Made by a program: the position numbers and the translations under genes | Notes under the pieces: generated by a model | Told to the model about the DNA's origin: nothing | Database searches by the model: none | The model's input: the letters and a program-made list of their open reading frames with translations, nothing else | Shown here: in pieces, positions 8,279-17,096 of the stretch | Layout of the letters: each line of letters starts with the position of its first letter | Position numbering within the stretch: the first letter of the stretch is position 1 | Source of the DNA: Anaerolineae bacterium UTCFX1 | GTDB lineage: Bacteria > Chloroflexota > Anaerolineae > Anaerolineales > Villigracilaceae | Direction: 5' to 3' | Length of the DNA: 64,000 bases | Assembly (NCBI GenBank): GCA_002050275.1 | Contig: MWTB01000007.1 | Span: 61,598 to 125,597, forward strand

Positions 8279-9304
8279 CTAAAACAAATCCTTATTCGCC
8301 TTTACCCACTCGAACATCAACTCCATGCCCTCTTCGAGATCGATCTTCGGTTCCCAGCCGAGTTCGTTCTTTGCTTTGCGCAAGTCGGCGTAGAAAACTT
8401 TCTGGTCGCCGGGGCGCCAGTCTTCGCGCGCCACTTCGATTCTTTTGCCAAGCAATTTTTCCAGTATTGGACCGAACTCCGCCCAGATCGCCATCACGTT
8501 GCGCCTACCGCCGCCGACGTTGTAGATATGTCCTTTGGCAACGTCAATTTTTTCGATGGCGGCATCGTACGCGTCGAGCAGGTCGTGGACGTGCAGAACG
8601 TCGCGCACTTGTTTGCCGTCGCCATAGATCGTAATTTTGCGCCCGGTCACTGCAGCGATCATCATCCACGCGAGCCAGCCCTGATCTTCGATGCCGAATT
8701 GGCGCGGACCGTAAATGCAGGACTGACGAAAGACGACCGAGTGCAATCCATAAATGCGAGCATAATCGCGGACGTATTGATCGCCCGATCCTTTTGAAAC
8801 GCCGTACGGCGAATGGAAATCGAGCGGCTGTGTTTCCGCGCAGCCGTGTTCCAAATCTTTGTACAGCCAGCGCGTGGATTCTTCGACTAACTGCACATCG
8901 TCCATGCCGCCGTAGACTTTGTTAGTAGATGAATAAATGAAGATGGGATTCTTTTTCGAGAGGCGCGCGGCTTCGAGCGCGTTGAACGTGCCAAGCGCGT
9001 TGGATTCAAAATCGTCGCGCGGATTCGTGACGGAGGTCGTCACTGCGACTTGACCTGCGAGGTGGACGATGACATCCGCGTCTTTGGCGGATTCGGCTAG
9101 CAGGTCCGCGTTTCGTATGTCGCCGACGATGAGGTTGAATCCAGTTTCCCCGAACTGACTCTTCAGCCAAGCGACGTTGCGCGGCGCGCCCGCGCGCGAG
9201 AGATTGTCAAAGATGGCGACTTCTTCTCCCCGTTGAAGCAATCGAGCGGCATAATTCGAGCCGATGAATCCCGCTCCGCCTGTAATCAAATAGCGACGAG
9301 TCAT
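8279..9304 (-). CDS. CDP-paratose 2-epimerase-like SDR
   Basis: An extended short-chain dehydrogenase/reductase of 341 aa. The Rossmann motif is LITGGAGFIGSNYA. NLSRAGAPRNVAWL, AGQVAVTTSVTNPRDDFE, STNKVYGG and the catalytic Y-x3-K in YGVSKGSGDQY are characteristic of the RfbE/Tyv branch, which epimerises CDP-sugars using bound NAD. Start 9304 is chosen because gaggaga lies just upstream; a longer start at 9316 would place the SD inside the gene. It is isolated from the other glycan genes by the accessory patch. Substrate specificity is inferred. Confidence 0.85.
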   Translation of the reverse strand: MTRRYLITGGAGFIGSNYAARLLQRGEEVAIFDNLSRAGAPRNVAWLKSQFGETGFNLIVGDIRNADLLAESAKDADVIVHLAGQVAVTTSVTNPRDDFESNALGTFNALEAARLSKKNPIFIYSSTNKVYGGMDDVQLVEESTRWLYKDLEHGCAETQPLDFHSPYGVSKGSGDQYVRDYARIYGLHSVVFRQSCIYGPRQFGIEDQGWLAWMMIAAVTGRKITIYGDGKQVRDVLHVHDLLDAYDAAIEKIDVAKGHIYNVGGGRRNVMAIWAEFGPILEKLLGKRIEVAREDWRPGDQKVFYADLRKAKNELGWEPKIDLEEGMELMFEWVKANKDLF

Positions 9305-9351
9305 TATTCTCCTCATCCCGCGTCATCGCAATTCACGACGACGCGGAAACG

Positions 9352-9930
9352 TCAATCAACCAACGTCAAGAAATATTCATGGAAGCGCGTATCGTTTGTC
9401 AGTTCGGGATGAAACGATGTGGCGAGGAGCCGTCCTTGTCGCGCGGCGACGATCCTCCCGTCGGGAAGCGAAGCGAGAATTTTCACGCCCTCGCCAACCG
9501 ATTCGATGATCGGCGCGCGGATGAAGACCGCATGATAATCTTCCTGCGCGCCCGTCGCTTGTTTGAGTTCGGGAATATCTAAATCTATTTCAAACGAATC
9601 GACTTGACGCCCAAACGCATTGCGTCGCACTTTGATATCCATCAATCCGAGCAGCGGCTGATCGCGACTCACGTCTTTCGATAGAAGAATCGCGCCCGCG
9701 CAAGTGCCCCAAATCGGACGACGTTGACCGAAGGTTTTCATCGCGTCCAGCAAGTTATACGCAACCGCAAGTTTGCCCATGGTCGTCGATTCGCCGCCGG
9801 GGATGATGAGACCGTCGAGTCCGTCAAGGTGTTCGGGCAAGCGCACCTCAGCCGTATCAACAGTTAATTTCTTAAGCGCAACAAGATGTTCCGCGAAACT
9901 GCCTTGTAGAGCAAGCACGCCAATTTTCAT
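9352..9930 (-). CDS. pdxT: PLP synthase glutaminase subunit PdxT
   Basis: A 192-aa class I amidotransferase that releases ammonia from glutamine for PdxS. It has IIPGGESTTM (residues 42-51), the nucleophile Cys77 in WGTCAGAI, and the His/Glu pair in SFHPEL near the C-terminus. Length fits the family. It lies downstream of pdxS on the same strand, with a palindromic repeat filling the gap, which is an unusual interruption of a normally tight pair. Confidence 0.97.
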   Translation of the reverse strand: MKIGVLALQGSFAEHLVALKKLTVDTAEVRLPEHLDGLDGLIIPGGESTTMGKLAVAYNLLDAMKTFGQRRPIWGTCAGAILLSKDVSRDQPLLGLMDIKVRRNAFGRQVDSFEIDLDIPELKQATGAQEDYHAVFIRAPIIESVGEGVKILASLPDGRIVAARQGRLLATSFHPELTNDTRFHEYFLTLVD

Positions 9931-9954
9931 AATAATATTTCGATGCCGTTGCGA

Positions 9955-10036
9955 AGACGACGATCTTTCGCCCGAAGCAATCTCTTACGAAACAAGGAAT
10001 TGCTTTGTCGGGCTAAAGCCCTCCTCGCAAAGACAT
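9955..10036. repeat. dispersed palindromic element (GTTGCGA/GAAGCAATCTC type)
   Basis: Contains gttgcgaagacgac, gaagcaatctc, ggaattgctttgtcg and cctcgcaaagacatg, which pair as an imperfect long hairpin. The element sits exactly between pdxS and pdxT. A shorter relative is embedded in pyrD at 24911. Confidence 0.75.
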
Positions 10037-10045
10037 GCTTATTTA

Positions 10046-10933
10046 TTACCAACCCCGTCCTGCCATCTTCTCCGCTTCAGGCATCTGCGACACATTACGC
10101 CCGACCATCGCTTCGCCAAGATTCTTGCTTACTTCTGCAAGGATGGATGCGTCTTGATAGTGCGTCACCGCTTTGACGATTGCGCTGGCGCGTTTGGCGG
10201 GATCGCCGCTCTTGAAGATTCCCGAACCGACGAACACGCCGTCTACGCCAAGCTGCATCATCAACGCCGCATCGGCAGGAGTAGCGACGCCGCCCGCCGC
10301 GAAATTGACGACCGGCATACGCCCGAGTTCTTTCGTCTCTTTTACCAACTCATACGGCGCGCCGATCTCCTTGGAATAGCGCATCAATTCCTCGTCAGCC
10401 ATTGCGGTTAACTTACGAATATCGCCCAGCACAGTGCGCGCATGACGAACCGCCTCTACCACATCGCCGGTGCCGGCTTCGCCTTTCGTGCGGATCATCG
10501 CCGCGCCTTCGCCCACGCGTCGTAACGCCTCGCCTAAATTACGGCATCCGCACACGAACGGCACATTGAAATTATGCTTCAAGATGTGATTCGCCTCATC
10601 GGCAGGCGTCAACACTTCCGACTCGTCAATGTAATCTACGCCGACCGCTTCGAGAATCTGCGCTTCGACGAAATGCCCAATGCGGCACTTCGCCATCACG
10701 GGGATGGTCACCGCATCCATGATCTTGAGGATCATATCGGGGTCCGACATACGCGCCACGCCGCCGTCCGCACGAATATCCGCTGGGACGCGCTCCAACG
10801 CCATCACAGCGCAGGCGCCCGCATCTTCTGCGATCTTCGCATGCTCCACGTTCACCACGTCCATAATGACGCCGCCCTTAAGCATTTGCGCCAATCCCTT
10901 TTTCTCCGTCCACGTGCTTTTTTTTGCGTCCAT
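10046..10933 (-). CDS. pdxS: PLP synthase lyase subunit PdxS
   Basis: A 295-aa TIM-barrel enzyme that makes pyridoxal 5'-phosphate from ribose 5-phosphate, glyceraldehyde 3-phosphate and ammonia. Diagnostic stretches are [53 protein letters not shown] and [13 protein letters not shown]. The start at 10933 has a ggag ribosome site. It is the first gene of the pdxS-pdxT pair and is divergent from the GntR regulator cluster. Confidence 0.98.
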   Translation of the reverse strand: MDAKKSTWTEKKGLAQMLKGGVIMDVVNVEHAKIAEDAGACAVMALERVPADIRADGGVARMSDPDMILKIMDAVTIPVMAKCRIGHFVEAQILEAVGVDYIDESEVLTPADEANHILKHNFNVPFVCGCRNLGEALRRVGEGAAMIRTKGEAGTGDVVEAVRHARTVLGDIRKLTAMADEELMRYSKEIGAPYELVKETKELGRMPVVNFAAGGVATPADAALMMQLGVDGVFVGSGIFKSGDPAKRASAIVKAVTHYQDASILAEVSKNLGEAMVGRNVSQMPEAEKMAGRGW

Positions 10934-11087
10934 TTCTGCTCCTTCGATTTTCGTACGCGCGGATCAATCGCCGCGCATGCAATTCATCTTTATTGTTGAG
11001 ATTTTACCACGCAGGCGGCGGCTGATTTCATTCAAGCGGCGCGCCTGCCGCCGTCTTTTGTTTGCCGGGCGAGAAACCCGTTCGCGC

Positions 11088-11115
11088 TTGACAAAATCTG
11101 CATTAAGGATACAAT
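11088..11115 (+). promoter_or_regulatory. sigma-70-type promoter of the GntR cluster
   Basis: TTGACA at 11088-11093, a 16-nt spacer and TACAAT at 11110-11115, about 28 nt before the regulator's ATG. The leader contains ttgatacatttagtacaa, an imperfect inverted repeat that could be an autoregulatory operator, as is common for YtrA-type repressors. Confidence 0.75.
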
Positions 11116-11142
11116 TGCAACATTGATACATTTAGTACAATT

Positions 11143-11559
11143 ATGACGAACAAGAAACTTATCCTTCAAATCGACTTCCGCTCGGGCTTACCGATCTACA
11201 CCCAGATCGTCAACCAAGTGCAAGCGCAGATCGCCAGCGGAATCCTCAAACCGGACCATCAACTCCCTACCGTGCGCGCGTTGGCGGAAGAGTTGCGCGT
11301 CAACTTCAACACAGTTGCGCGCGCATACCGCATACTGGATGAAGCGCGCATCATTTCCACGCAACAAGGACGCGGCACATTCATTACCGAAAGCCTGCCG
11401 CCGAAAGTAACCGAGCGTTTACGAAGAGAGGCGCTGGAGGCGCTGACGCAACGATACCTCAGCGAAGCGCTAAGGCTGGAATTCTCGAAGAGCGAGATCC
11501 GCCAGACGGTCAACGACCAACTCAAAACGTGGAACGAAGCGAACGAACCCAAAAAATAA
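11143..11559 (+). CDS. GntR-family regulator, YtrA-like
   Basis: A 138-aa protein with an N-terminal winged helix (LPIYTQIVNQVQAQIASG, LPTVRALAEELRVNFNTVAR, GRGTFITES) and only a short C-terminal helical tail. This is the architecture of the YtrA subfamily, which lacks a ligand domain and usually represses its own operon. It is the first gene of a plus-strand cluster with an SPFH protein, an SdpI-like protein, a DUF4177 protein and a YhfC-like protease. The target is likely this cluster. Confidence 0.9.
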   Translation: MTNKKLILQIDFRSGLPIYTQIVNQVQAQIASGILKPDHQLPTVRALAEELRVNFNTVARAYRILDEARIISTQQGRGTFITESLPPKVTERLRREALEALTQRYLSEALRLEFSKSEIRQTVNDQLKTWNEANEPKK

Positions 11560-11570
11560 AGGAGAATGAA

Positions 11571-12515
11571 ATGGACGCAAAATTCATAAAATCGAAAACC
11601 GAAAAGAAGAAATCTCAGCAAGCCGATCCGTACATCTCAGCGATCGCCGGTGCGTTGTTTGGCTTATGTTTGCTTATTGCCACATTTGGCGCAATCGTTG
11701 GCGACGGCAAAATCAGCGACGCAATTTTAGGCGCGTGGGTCTTTGGCTGGATGCTCGTCGGCATTTATATTTTATTTGCGCTAAAAGTGGCGTCGCAATG
11801 GGAAAAAGCAGTGGTTTTACGACTCGGAAAATTTGAAAAACTGGCGGGACCCGGCGCATTTTGGATCGTTCCGGTCATAGACAACACTCCAACTTGGATT
11901 GATCACCGCGTAATGGTCACGCCGTTTGCCGCGCAAAAAACGCTGACAAAAGACACTGTGCCTGTAGACGTGGACGCGGTCCTATTTTGGGTGGTGTGGG
12001 ACGCCGAGAAAGCCGCGCTTGAAGTGGAAAACTATCGCGCCGCGGTAGACTGGGCAGCGCAAACAGCCTTGCGCGACATTATCGGACGTATGGAACTGGC
12101 AAATATTCTCATAGGGCGCAGCATCATTGACAAAGAACTGCAACAAGTGATTGACGAGCGCACCACGCCCTGGGGCGTGACCGTGCAATCGGTCGAGATC
12201 CGCGATATTGTCATCCCGCAAGATCTGGAAGACGCCATGTCGCGCCAGGCGCAGGCGGAGCGCGAACGTCAGGCGCGCGTTATTTTAGGCGAATCCGAGA
12301 AGCAGATCGCAGACTCGTTCGCTGAAGCGTCGAAAGCCTATCAGAACAACCCCACGGCTTTACACTTGCGCGCAATGAACATGCTTTTCGAAGGCTTGAA
12401 AGAAAAGGGCGCGTTAGTCATTGTGCCAAGTTCCGCCGTAGACACGATGAACCTAGGCGGACTCAGCGGCATCGTCTCAATGGCGCAGAACAACCTACCC
12501 GAGAAAGACAGATAA
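11571..12515 (+). CDS. SPFH/band 7 membrane protein
   Basis: A 314-aa protein with two N-terminal membrane segments (about residues 22-45 and 52-74), then an SPFH domain (SQWEKAVVLRLGKFEKLAGPG) and a coiled, charged C-terminal region (MSRQAQAERERQARVIL). These features match stomatin-like slipins that scaffold membrane microdomains or regulate proteases. Start 11571 is preceded by ggag 7 nt upstream; a longer upstream extension would run into the regulator gene. Its stop codon overlaps the first base of a parS-like site. Confidence 0.88.
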   Translation: MDAKFIKSKTEKKKSQQADPYISAIAGALFGLCLLIATFGAIVGDGKISDAILGAWVFGWMLVGIYILFALKVASQWEKAVVLRLGKFEKLAGPGAFWIVPVIDNTPTWIDHRVMVTPFAAQKTLTKDTVPVDVDAVLFWVVWDAEKAALEVENYRAAVDWAAQTALRDIIGRMELANILIGRSIIDKELQQVIDERTTPWGVTVQSVEIRDIVIPQDLEDAMSRQAQAERERQARVILGESEKQIADSFAEASKAYQNNPTALHLRAMNMLFEGLKEKGALVIVPSSAVDTMNLGGLSGIVSMAQNNLPEKDR

Positions 12516-12530
12516 GTTTCACGTGAAACA
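12515..12530. promoter_or_regulatory. parS-like ParB-binding site 1
   Basis: AGTTTCACGTGAAACA, one mismatch from the bacterial parS consensus TGTTNCACGTGAAACA, with the perfect palindromic core GTTTCACGTGAAAC at 12516-12529. It lies between the SPFH and SdpI-like genes. Confidence 0.85.
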
Positions 12531-12547
12531 ACGAAAAGGGAAAACAA

Positions 12548-13189
12548 ATGTCAACCAAACTCACCGCCATCCTTGTGTTTATTCTGGTCGTCGCCGCCGC
12601 CAGCGCAGGCGTTCTGCTCTGGAATCGCCTGCCCGACCCCATGCCGTCGCACTGGAACGCCGCAGGCGAAACTGACGGCTACATGCCCAAATTCTGGGGA
12701 ATTTTTCTCCTGCCGATCATCACAGCCGCGTTTGCGCCGCTTCTGCTCGTCATCCCACAGATTGACCCGCTCAAAGCCAACATCGCCAAATTCCGCGGCA
12801 TTTTTAACGGCTTCATCTTGGCATTTACAGCATATATGCTCTACATCTACGCCCTAATTTTATATACGGCGCTTGGCGCATCCTTTAATATGACCATCAT
12901 GCTCCTGCCCGCCGTCGGTCTGCTTTTCATCGGCATAGGCTACATGATGGGCAAAGCCAAACGCAACTTCTTTATCGGCATTCGCACGCCGTGGACGCTC
13001 TCCAGCGAGACAGTCTGGGACGAGACGCACAAGCTCGGCTCAAAACTCTTCATGCTGGGCGGCGCGGCGACTATCATCGGCTCTTTTTTCGGGGAGGGCG
13101 GCGTCTGGTTCGTCCTGGGCGTCATGCTCCTTGCCGCATTTGCGCCGATTGTTTATTCTTACATCCTGTGGCGACGGGAAAATCCATGA
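12548..13189 (+). CDS. SdpI/DUF1648-family membrane protein
   Basis: A 213-aa protein with about six membrane segments. The N-terminal PDPMPSHWNAAGETDGYMPK matches DUF1648, and the later GIRTPWTLSSETVWDETHKLGSKLF matches the SdpI signature. SdpI of Bacillus gives immunity to the SdpC toxin and controls its autorepressor. Here the linked regulator is GntR-type. Whether this copy acts in immunity or membrane stress sensing is unknown. Confidence 0.88.
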   Translation: MSTKLTAILVFILVVAAASAGVLLWNRLPDPMPSHWNAAGETDGYMPKFWGIFLLPIITAAFAPLLLVIPQIDPLKANIAKFRGIFNGFILAFTAYMLYIYALILYTALGASFNMTIMLLPAVGLLFIGIGYMMGKAKRNFFIGIRTPWTLSSETVWDETHKLGSKLFMLGGAATIIGSFFGEGGVWFVLGVMLLAAFAPIVYSYILWRRENP

Positions 13190-13240
13190 GCGCGATCGTC
13201 AAACTCGATGCTTTAGGGCGAGCATTCAGAAGAACCGCGC

Positions 13241-13256
13241 TGTTTCACGTGAAACA
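13241..13256. promoter_or_regulatory. parS-like ParB-binding site 2
   Basis: TGTTTCACGTGAAACA, a perfect 16-bp palindrome matching the parS consensus at every defined position. It lies in the gap between the SdpI-like and DUF4177 genes, 726 bp from site 1. Confidence 0.92.
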
Positions 13257-13271
13257 CAAAGGGGTCTTCCA

Positions 13272-13493
13272 ATGAGCAACGAACTTCAAAAATGGGAATA
13301 TCGCGTTCAATCTATCGGCAGCCTGCTGGGAGCAAAAGACGAACTGATACAAACTACGCTGGATGAATGGGGCGAAGAGGGCTGGGAGGCGTTTCATCTA
13401 TACGATCAATATGGGGGCGGCAAGGTCACAATCGTAGCCAAACGTCCGTTGACGGAACGCGCCCGGCGGTTGCGCTCCATGCCGTCACAATAA
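13272..13493 (+). CDS. DUF4177 small protein
   Basis: A 73-aa protein with WEYRVQSIG near the start and EEGWEAFHLYDQYGGGKVTIVAKRP, the usual DUF4177 layout (W-E-Y...G...GWE). Function is unknown for the family. The ATG at 13272 follows parS site 2 by 15 bases. It is placed in the SPFH/SdpI cluster. Confidence 0.75.
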   Translation: MSNELQKWEYRVQSIGSLLGAKDELIQTTLDEWGEEGWEAFHLYDQYGGGKVTIVAKRPLTERARRLRSMPSQ

Positions 13494-13510
13494 TCAACAA
13501 GGAGAATGCT

Positions 13511-14290
13511 ATGCTTATTACAGCATACATCGTAAGTTTTCTGGGAATGATCCTGCTGCCCGTCATTCTATGGATCATCTTTACCCGCAAGTTCGCATTG
13601 TCGTGGAAACTTGTGCTGGCAGGCGGTTTGACCTTTATCGCATCGCAGGTGTTACACATCCCGCTGGTGATGGGTTTGAACAAGTTCTTACAAAGCTCTT
13701 CATTGGCGGTTACCGCCATCATTCTGGGTCTGCTGGCAGGCGTCTTTGAGGAAACAGCACGCTACATCTTGTTCAAGTTTATTTTGAAGAAATCGCGTTC
13801 ATGGCAAGAAGGCGTATTGGTTGGTTTAGGACACGGCGGCGTCGAGGCGGTCCTGATCGGCATTTCAGTTGCGTTTACGCTTGTCACTATGATCGCTTAT
13901 CGAGGTATAGATCTATCCACCGTGCCGAGCATTCCGCCCGAACAGCTGGCTCTCGCACAACAGCAAGTAGAAGCGTTTTGGTCCACGCAACCCTTCATGG
14001 CATTGCTCGGATTCTTCGAACGAATCTTCGCGATGTGTCTGCATGTCAGTCTATCGTTAATGGTCTTATATGGGCTTGCGAAAAAACAAGCCGTCTGGTT
14101 CTGGCTGGCGCTGTTATGGCACGCTTTCATAGACGCGGTCGCCGTATACGCGAGCCAATCCATCGGCAATTTGCAAACGGAAGGCATTCTCGCTGTCTTT
14201 GCGGCGATCAGCGTATGGATCATTTTCAAGATGAGACCAAAGTTTGAACAAATCAACAGGATCAGCGAACAGGAGGCAGTCACTGGGTAG
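13511..14290 (+). CDS. YhfC-family intramembrane metalloprotease
   Basis: A 259-aa polytopic protein. FEETARYILFKFIL, GLGHGGVEAVLIG and the later FERIFAMCLHVSLS / WHAFIDAVAVY carry the E-E-x-x-R and repeated His/Glu residues typical of YhfC (PF10086), distantly related to CPBP proteases. The ATG at 13511 has ggag 6 nt upstream. It is the last gene of the cluster and is followed by a strong terminator. Confidence 0.82.
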   Translation: MLITAYIVSFLGMILLPVILWIIFTRKFALSWKLVLAGGLTFIASQVLHIPLVMGLNKFLQSSSLAVTAIILGLLAGVFEETARYILFKFILKKSRSWQEGVLVGLGHGGVEAVLIGISVAFTLVTMIAYRGIDLSTVPSIPPEQLALAQQQVEAFWSTQPFMALLGFFERIFAMCLHVSLSLMVLYGLAKKQAVWFWLALLWHAFIDAVAVYASQSIGNLQTEGILAVFAAISVWIIFKMRPKFEQINRISEQEAVTG

Positions 14291-14336
14291 ACAAGGAATT
14301 GTAAAACGCGCCTAGCCCTAATTAAGTTTGAAGCGT

Positions 14337-14372
14337 AATAATCGTCCCTTTGAAATCAAAGGGACGATTATT
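14337..14372 (+). terminator. hairpin terminator after YhfC-like gene
   Basis: A perfect 16-bp stem (aataatcgtccctttg / caaagggacgattatt) with an AAAT loop, followed by a short T-rich stretch. It ends the GntR cluster just before the next gene. Confidence 0.8.
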
Positions 14373-14405
14373 TGTATATACAATTAACAGGAGTAAAATC
14401 AACGC

Positions 14406-15854
14406 ATGAAGAAATTGTTTCAGCCGTTACTGCTCATCATCTTTATTTCAACGTTGATCGGCGCGGGTATGTTGCGGCGCGGGCATGAATGGGGCGACGA
14501 TTGGGCATGGTATGTTTTACAAGCAAAAAGTATCGCGGATGGCTCGCTGAACGAATTCATCGAGATCAGCGCTTTTACGAATTACCAATCCACATCGCAT
14601 CTCGGACCGCTCGCCTACCCATGGGGCTACCCGCTGATATTGGCTCCGTTTTACGCGCTAAATGGGATCAGCCCAATGACGTTGAAGATTCCGGGGTTAT
14701 TTTTTTACGCAGGGTTTTTAATTTGTTTATATCTGTTTGCAAAATCTCGTCTCACACGGACCGAAAGCCTGATCTTCGTTTCGCTGTTCGCGTTCAACCC
14801 AATGCTGCTAGAATTTCTCGATTACATCCTTTCGGATATTCCGTTTCTCTTTTTCTCAACATTGACGCTGTTCTTAGTTGCACAACAAAACAAATCGCGG
14901 ATGCATTACGCGTTAATCGGCGCCGCCATCTTCTTTACAACGTTTATACGCGCTACCGGACTGCTTTTTCTCGGCTGCTTCTTACTGGTCGAATCTTTTG
15001 AGCTGCTTGTCCAACGTAAGGATTGGAACGTCGCTAAACGAATCATTTTAAATTCGTTCATCGTTTGTGCAACATTCGCGCTCTTGTGGATCGCCAACGT
15101 ACTCTTATTCCCCGGCGGAGGTGAATCGTATTTATCACAATACAAAAACCTGACCATTGACCTCGTCGTCGGTTTTATCGGCGCATATTTCAACGTGTAC
15201 GGCTGGTTCTTCGGCGAGGCAGCGAGATGGCAATATCTTTACTATTTTGTTTTAGCCTTTACCCTGCTCGGCGTATGGATTCGCCGCCGCAACGATTTGT
15301 ATCTCATCTTATTCTTCGGCGTGTGGATGCTCGTTCATATCACTTACCCTTACTGGCAAGGACCGCGCTATATCTTCCCACTTTTACCTATCTTCATCTA
15401 TTTCGCGTTTCAAGGGATGAAATTTACCGTTGGAAAACTTCCTGAGAAATATCGCTTAACGGGTCGGAGAGCGATGTACGGCTTCTGGATCGTCCTTGCG
15501 GGTCATTTTCTTGTCGCCTCAAGCGTCGCGTCTTACGACAACGTGCGAAGCGGACGCCAGATCAACGGGCCGTTCGATCCCTTGAGCATGGAAGTGTATC
15601 AATGGATAAAAAACGAAACATCGCCGACGAGCGTGTTAATCTTTTTCAAGCCGCGCGTCATAAGATTAATGACCGAACGTCCTTCTATTTACATCAATCA
15701 ATGCGACGGAATGTTAAAAGGCGATTACTTGGTTCTCAGCAAGAAGGCCGGCGCAAACGGCCAAGTTCCACCCGAAGAGATCGGAAAGTGCAACCTGCCG
15801 CTAGACGCCATGTTTAATAACCGCAGGTTTATCATCTATAAAATTGAGAAATAA
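14406..15854 (+). CDS. GT39-like membrane glycosyltransferase
   Basis: A 482-aa polytopic protein. The N-terminal helix is followed by GHEWGDDWAWYVLQAKSI, whose acidic DD corresponds to the catalytic loop of PMT/ArnT-like enzymes, then YPWGYPLILAPF. About ten membrane segments follow, with a short soluble C-terminal domain. The likely function is sugar transfer from a polyprenyl-phosphate donor; acceptor unknown. A ggag site lies 12 nt ahead of the ATG. Confidence 0.75.
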   Translation: MKKLFQPLLLIIFISTLIGAGMLRRGHEWGDDWAWYVLQAKSIADGSLNEFIEISAFTNYQSTSHLGPLAYPWGYPLILAPFYALNGISPMTLKIPGLFFYAGFLICLYLFAKSRLTRTESLIFVSLFAFNPMLLEFLDYILSDIPFLFFSTLTLFLVAQQNKSRMHYALIGAAIFFTTFIRATGLLFLGCFLLVESFELLVQRKDWNVAKRIILNSFIVCATFALLWIANVLLFPGGGESYLSQYKNLTIDLVVGFIGAYFNVYGWFFGEAARWQYLYYFVLAFTLLGVWIRRRNDLYLILFFGVWMLVHITYPYWQGPRYIFPLLPIFIYFAFQGMKFTVGKLPEKYRLTGRRAMYGFWIVLAGHFLVASSVASYDNVRSGRQINGPFDPLSMEVYQWIKNETSPTSVLIFFKPRVIRLMTERPSIYINQCDGMLKGDYLVLSKKAGANGQVPPEEIGKCNLPLDAMFNNRRFIIYKIEK

Positions 15855-15880
15855 AAAACGCCTCATCAAAAGATAAGGCG
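15854..15880 (-). terminator. intrinsic terminator downstream of dnaN
   Basis: On the minus strand the stem cgccttatc/gatgaggcg (one mismatch, AAAA-type loop) is followed by a T run (positions 15858-15854). It separates the convergent glycosyltransferase and dnaN genes. Confidence 0.75.
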
Positions 15881-15905
15881 CTTCAATTCTCTGCTTCTTC
15901 GTTCT

Positions 15906-17039
15906 TTACCCCAAATGCATCGGCATGATCACATGCAAGAACTGATCGTCGCCTACCGGTCTGACCACGCCCGGCGCATTCGGCGCAGAGGTCTCTAATG
16001 CAACGTTTGGAGTCTTGATCACTTCCAACGCTTCACGCAGGAACTTCACATTGAATGCAATCAGCAGTCCGCCGCCGTCTACGGTCGCCTCGACGATAGT
16101 CTCGTTTTTCCCTGTCTCTTCCGAGGCGGCGGTGATTTCCACTTCGCTGGGCTGCATTTCGCCCTGTGCAGATTTGATATTAAAACGCGCCGCGTTCGAA
16201 CCTTCGCGCGCAAAAATCTCCGCTTGCTTACAGGCTTTCAACAGCGACGCGGTTGAAACCAGCGTGCGCGATTTATACGAGCGTGGAATGATCTGCTGAT
16301 AGTCGGGGAACGCGCCGTCAATCAACTGCGAAATAATTTCCACATCTTTTACGCGAAAAACAACCTGACCGCGTCCTTTCGGCAACGCCATATAGATCGG
16401 CTCTTCGCCGTCAGATGCAACGCGCGCCAGTTCTTTCAAGGCTTGGGCGGGCACGATCACCGAAATGGGAGCGGACGCAGGCGCGGAAAGAAGCGCTTTT
16501 CGTACAGAGAGGCGGAACCCATCCGCCGCTGCCATCGTCAATTTATCTCCATCCACTTGAATCAGTGCCCCCATCAAGACGGGACGGGCTTCATCCGATG
16601 AAGCCGCAAAAGTTACCTGATGGATCATCTCGCGGAAATCGCCGCCATTAATCTGTATCGCTCCCTCGAGATCGGGGGCTGGCATAGGCGGAAACTCTTG
16701 CGCGTCAATACATTTGATGTCGTTCGTAGACGTCCCGCCGCGCACATTAAGAGTTTGCGTTTGTATATCAAGTTTCAACATCACCTGTTCGCTCGGCAAC
16801 GCGCTCACCAGATCGGAAAACGTGCGTGCGGGAACGGTCGTCGAGCCGTCCTCTTCAATGCGCGCAGGTATCCAACAGGTGACGCCCATTTCCAAATTTG
16901 TAGCGGAGAGTCGCAAGCGCCCTTCGTCTGATGCGATTAATATATTCGCAAGCACAGGCAATGTGCTGCGCGGCGAAACCGCTTTCGACACAACGCCCAA
17001 CCCGCGGGCTAAATTCTCTTGAAGGACAGTCACTTTCAT
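15906..17039 (-). CDS. dnaN: DNA polymerase III beta sliding clamp
   Basis: A 377-aa protein with the three-domain clamp layout. It begins MKVTVLQENLARGLGVVSKA and has RSTLPVLANILI and GDDQFLHVIMPMHLG at the C-terminus, which fits the usual P-M-R/H-L clamp ending. The dimeric ring tethers the replicative polymerase to DNA. Start 17039 is preferred over 17045 because gagg is 8 nt upstream of it. dnaA, recF and gyrB, often adjacent, are absent here; neighbours are a glycosyltransferase and a DUF5671 protein. Confidence 0.97.
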   Translation of the reverse strand: MKVTVLQENLARGLGVVSKAVSPRSTLPVLANILIASDEGRLRLSATNLEMGVTCWIPARIEEDGSTTVPARTFSDLVSALPSEQVMLKLDIQTQTLNVRGGTSTNDIKCIDAQEFPPMPAPDLEGAIQINGGDFREMIHQVTFAASSDEARPVLMGALIQVDGDKLTMAAADGFRLSVRKALLSAPASAPISVIVPAQALKELARVASDGEEPIYMALPKGRGQVVFRVKDVEIISQLIDGAFPDYQQIIPRSYKSRTLVSTASLLKACKQAEIFAREGSNAARFNIKSAQGEMQPSEVEITAASEETGKNETIVEATVDGGGLLIAFNVKFLREALEVIKTPNVALETSAPNAPGVVRPVGDDQFLHVIMPMHLG

Positions 17040-17096
17040 AGTCATCGCCTCGCGTATTTTTTTGAAAGTATATCATTAAGTATGACGTGTATTGCG

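Noticed and set aside
13186..13275. 29-codon frame running through parS site 2 (overlapping the SdpI-like stop)
   Set aside because: Peptide is generated by the parS palindrome and has no ribosome site; too short to support.
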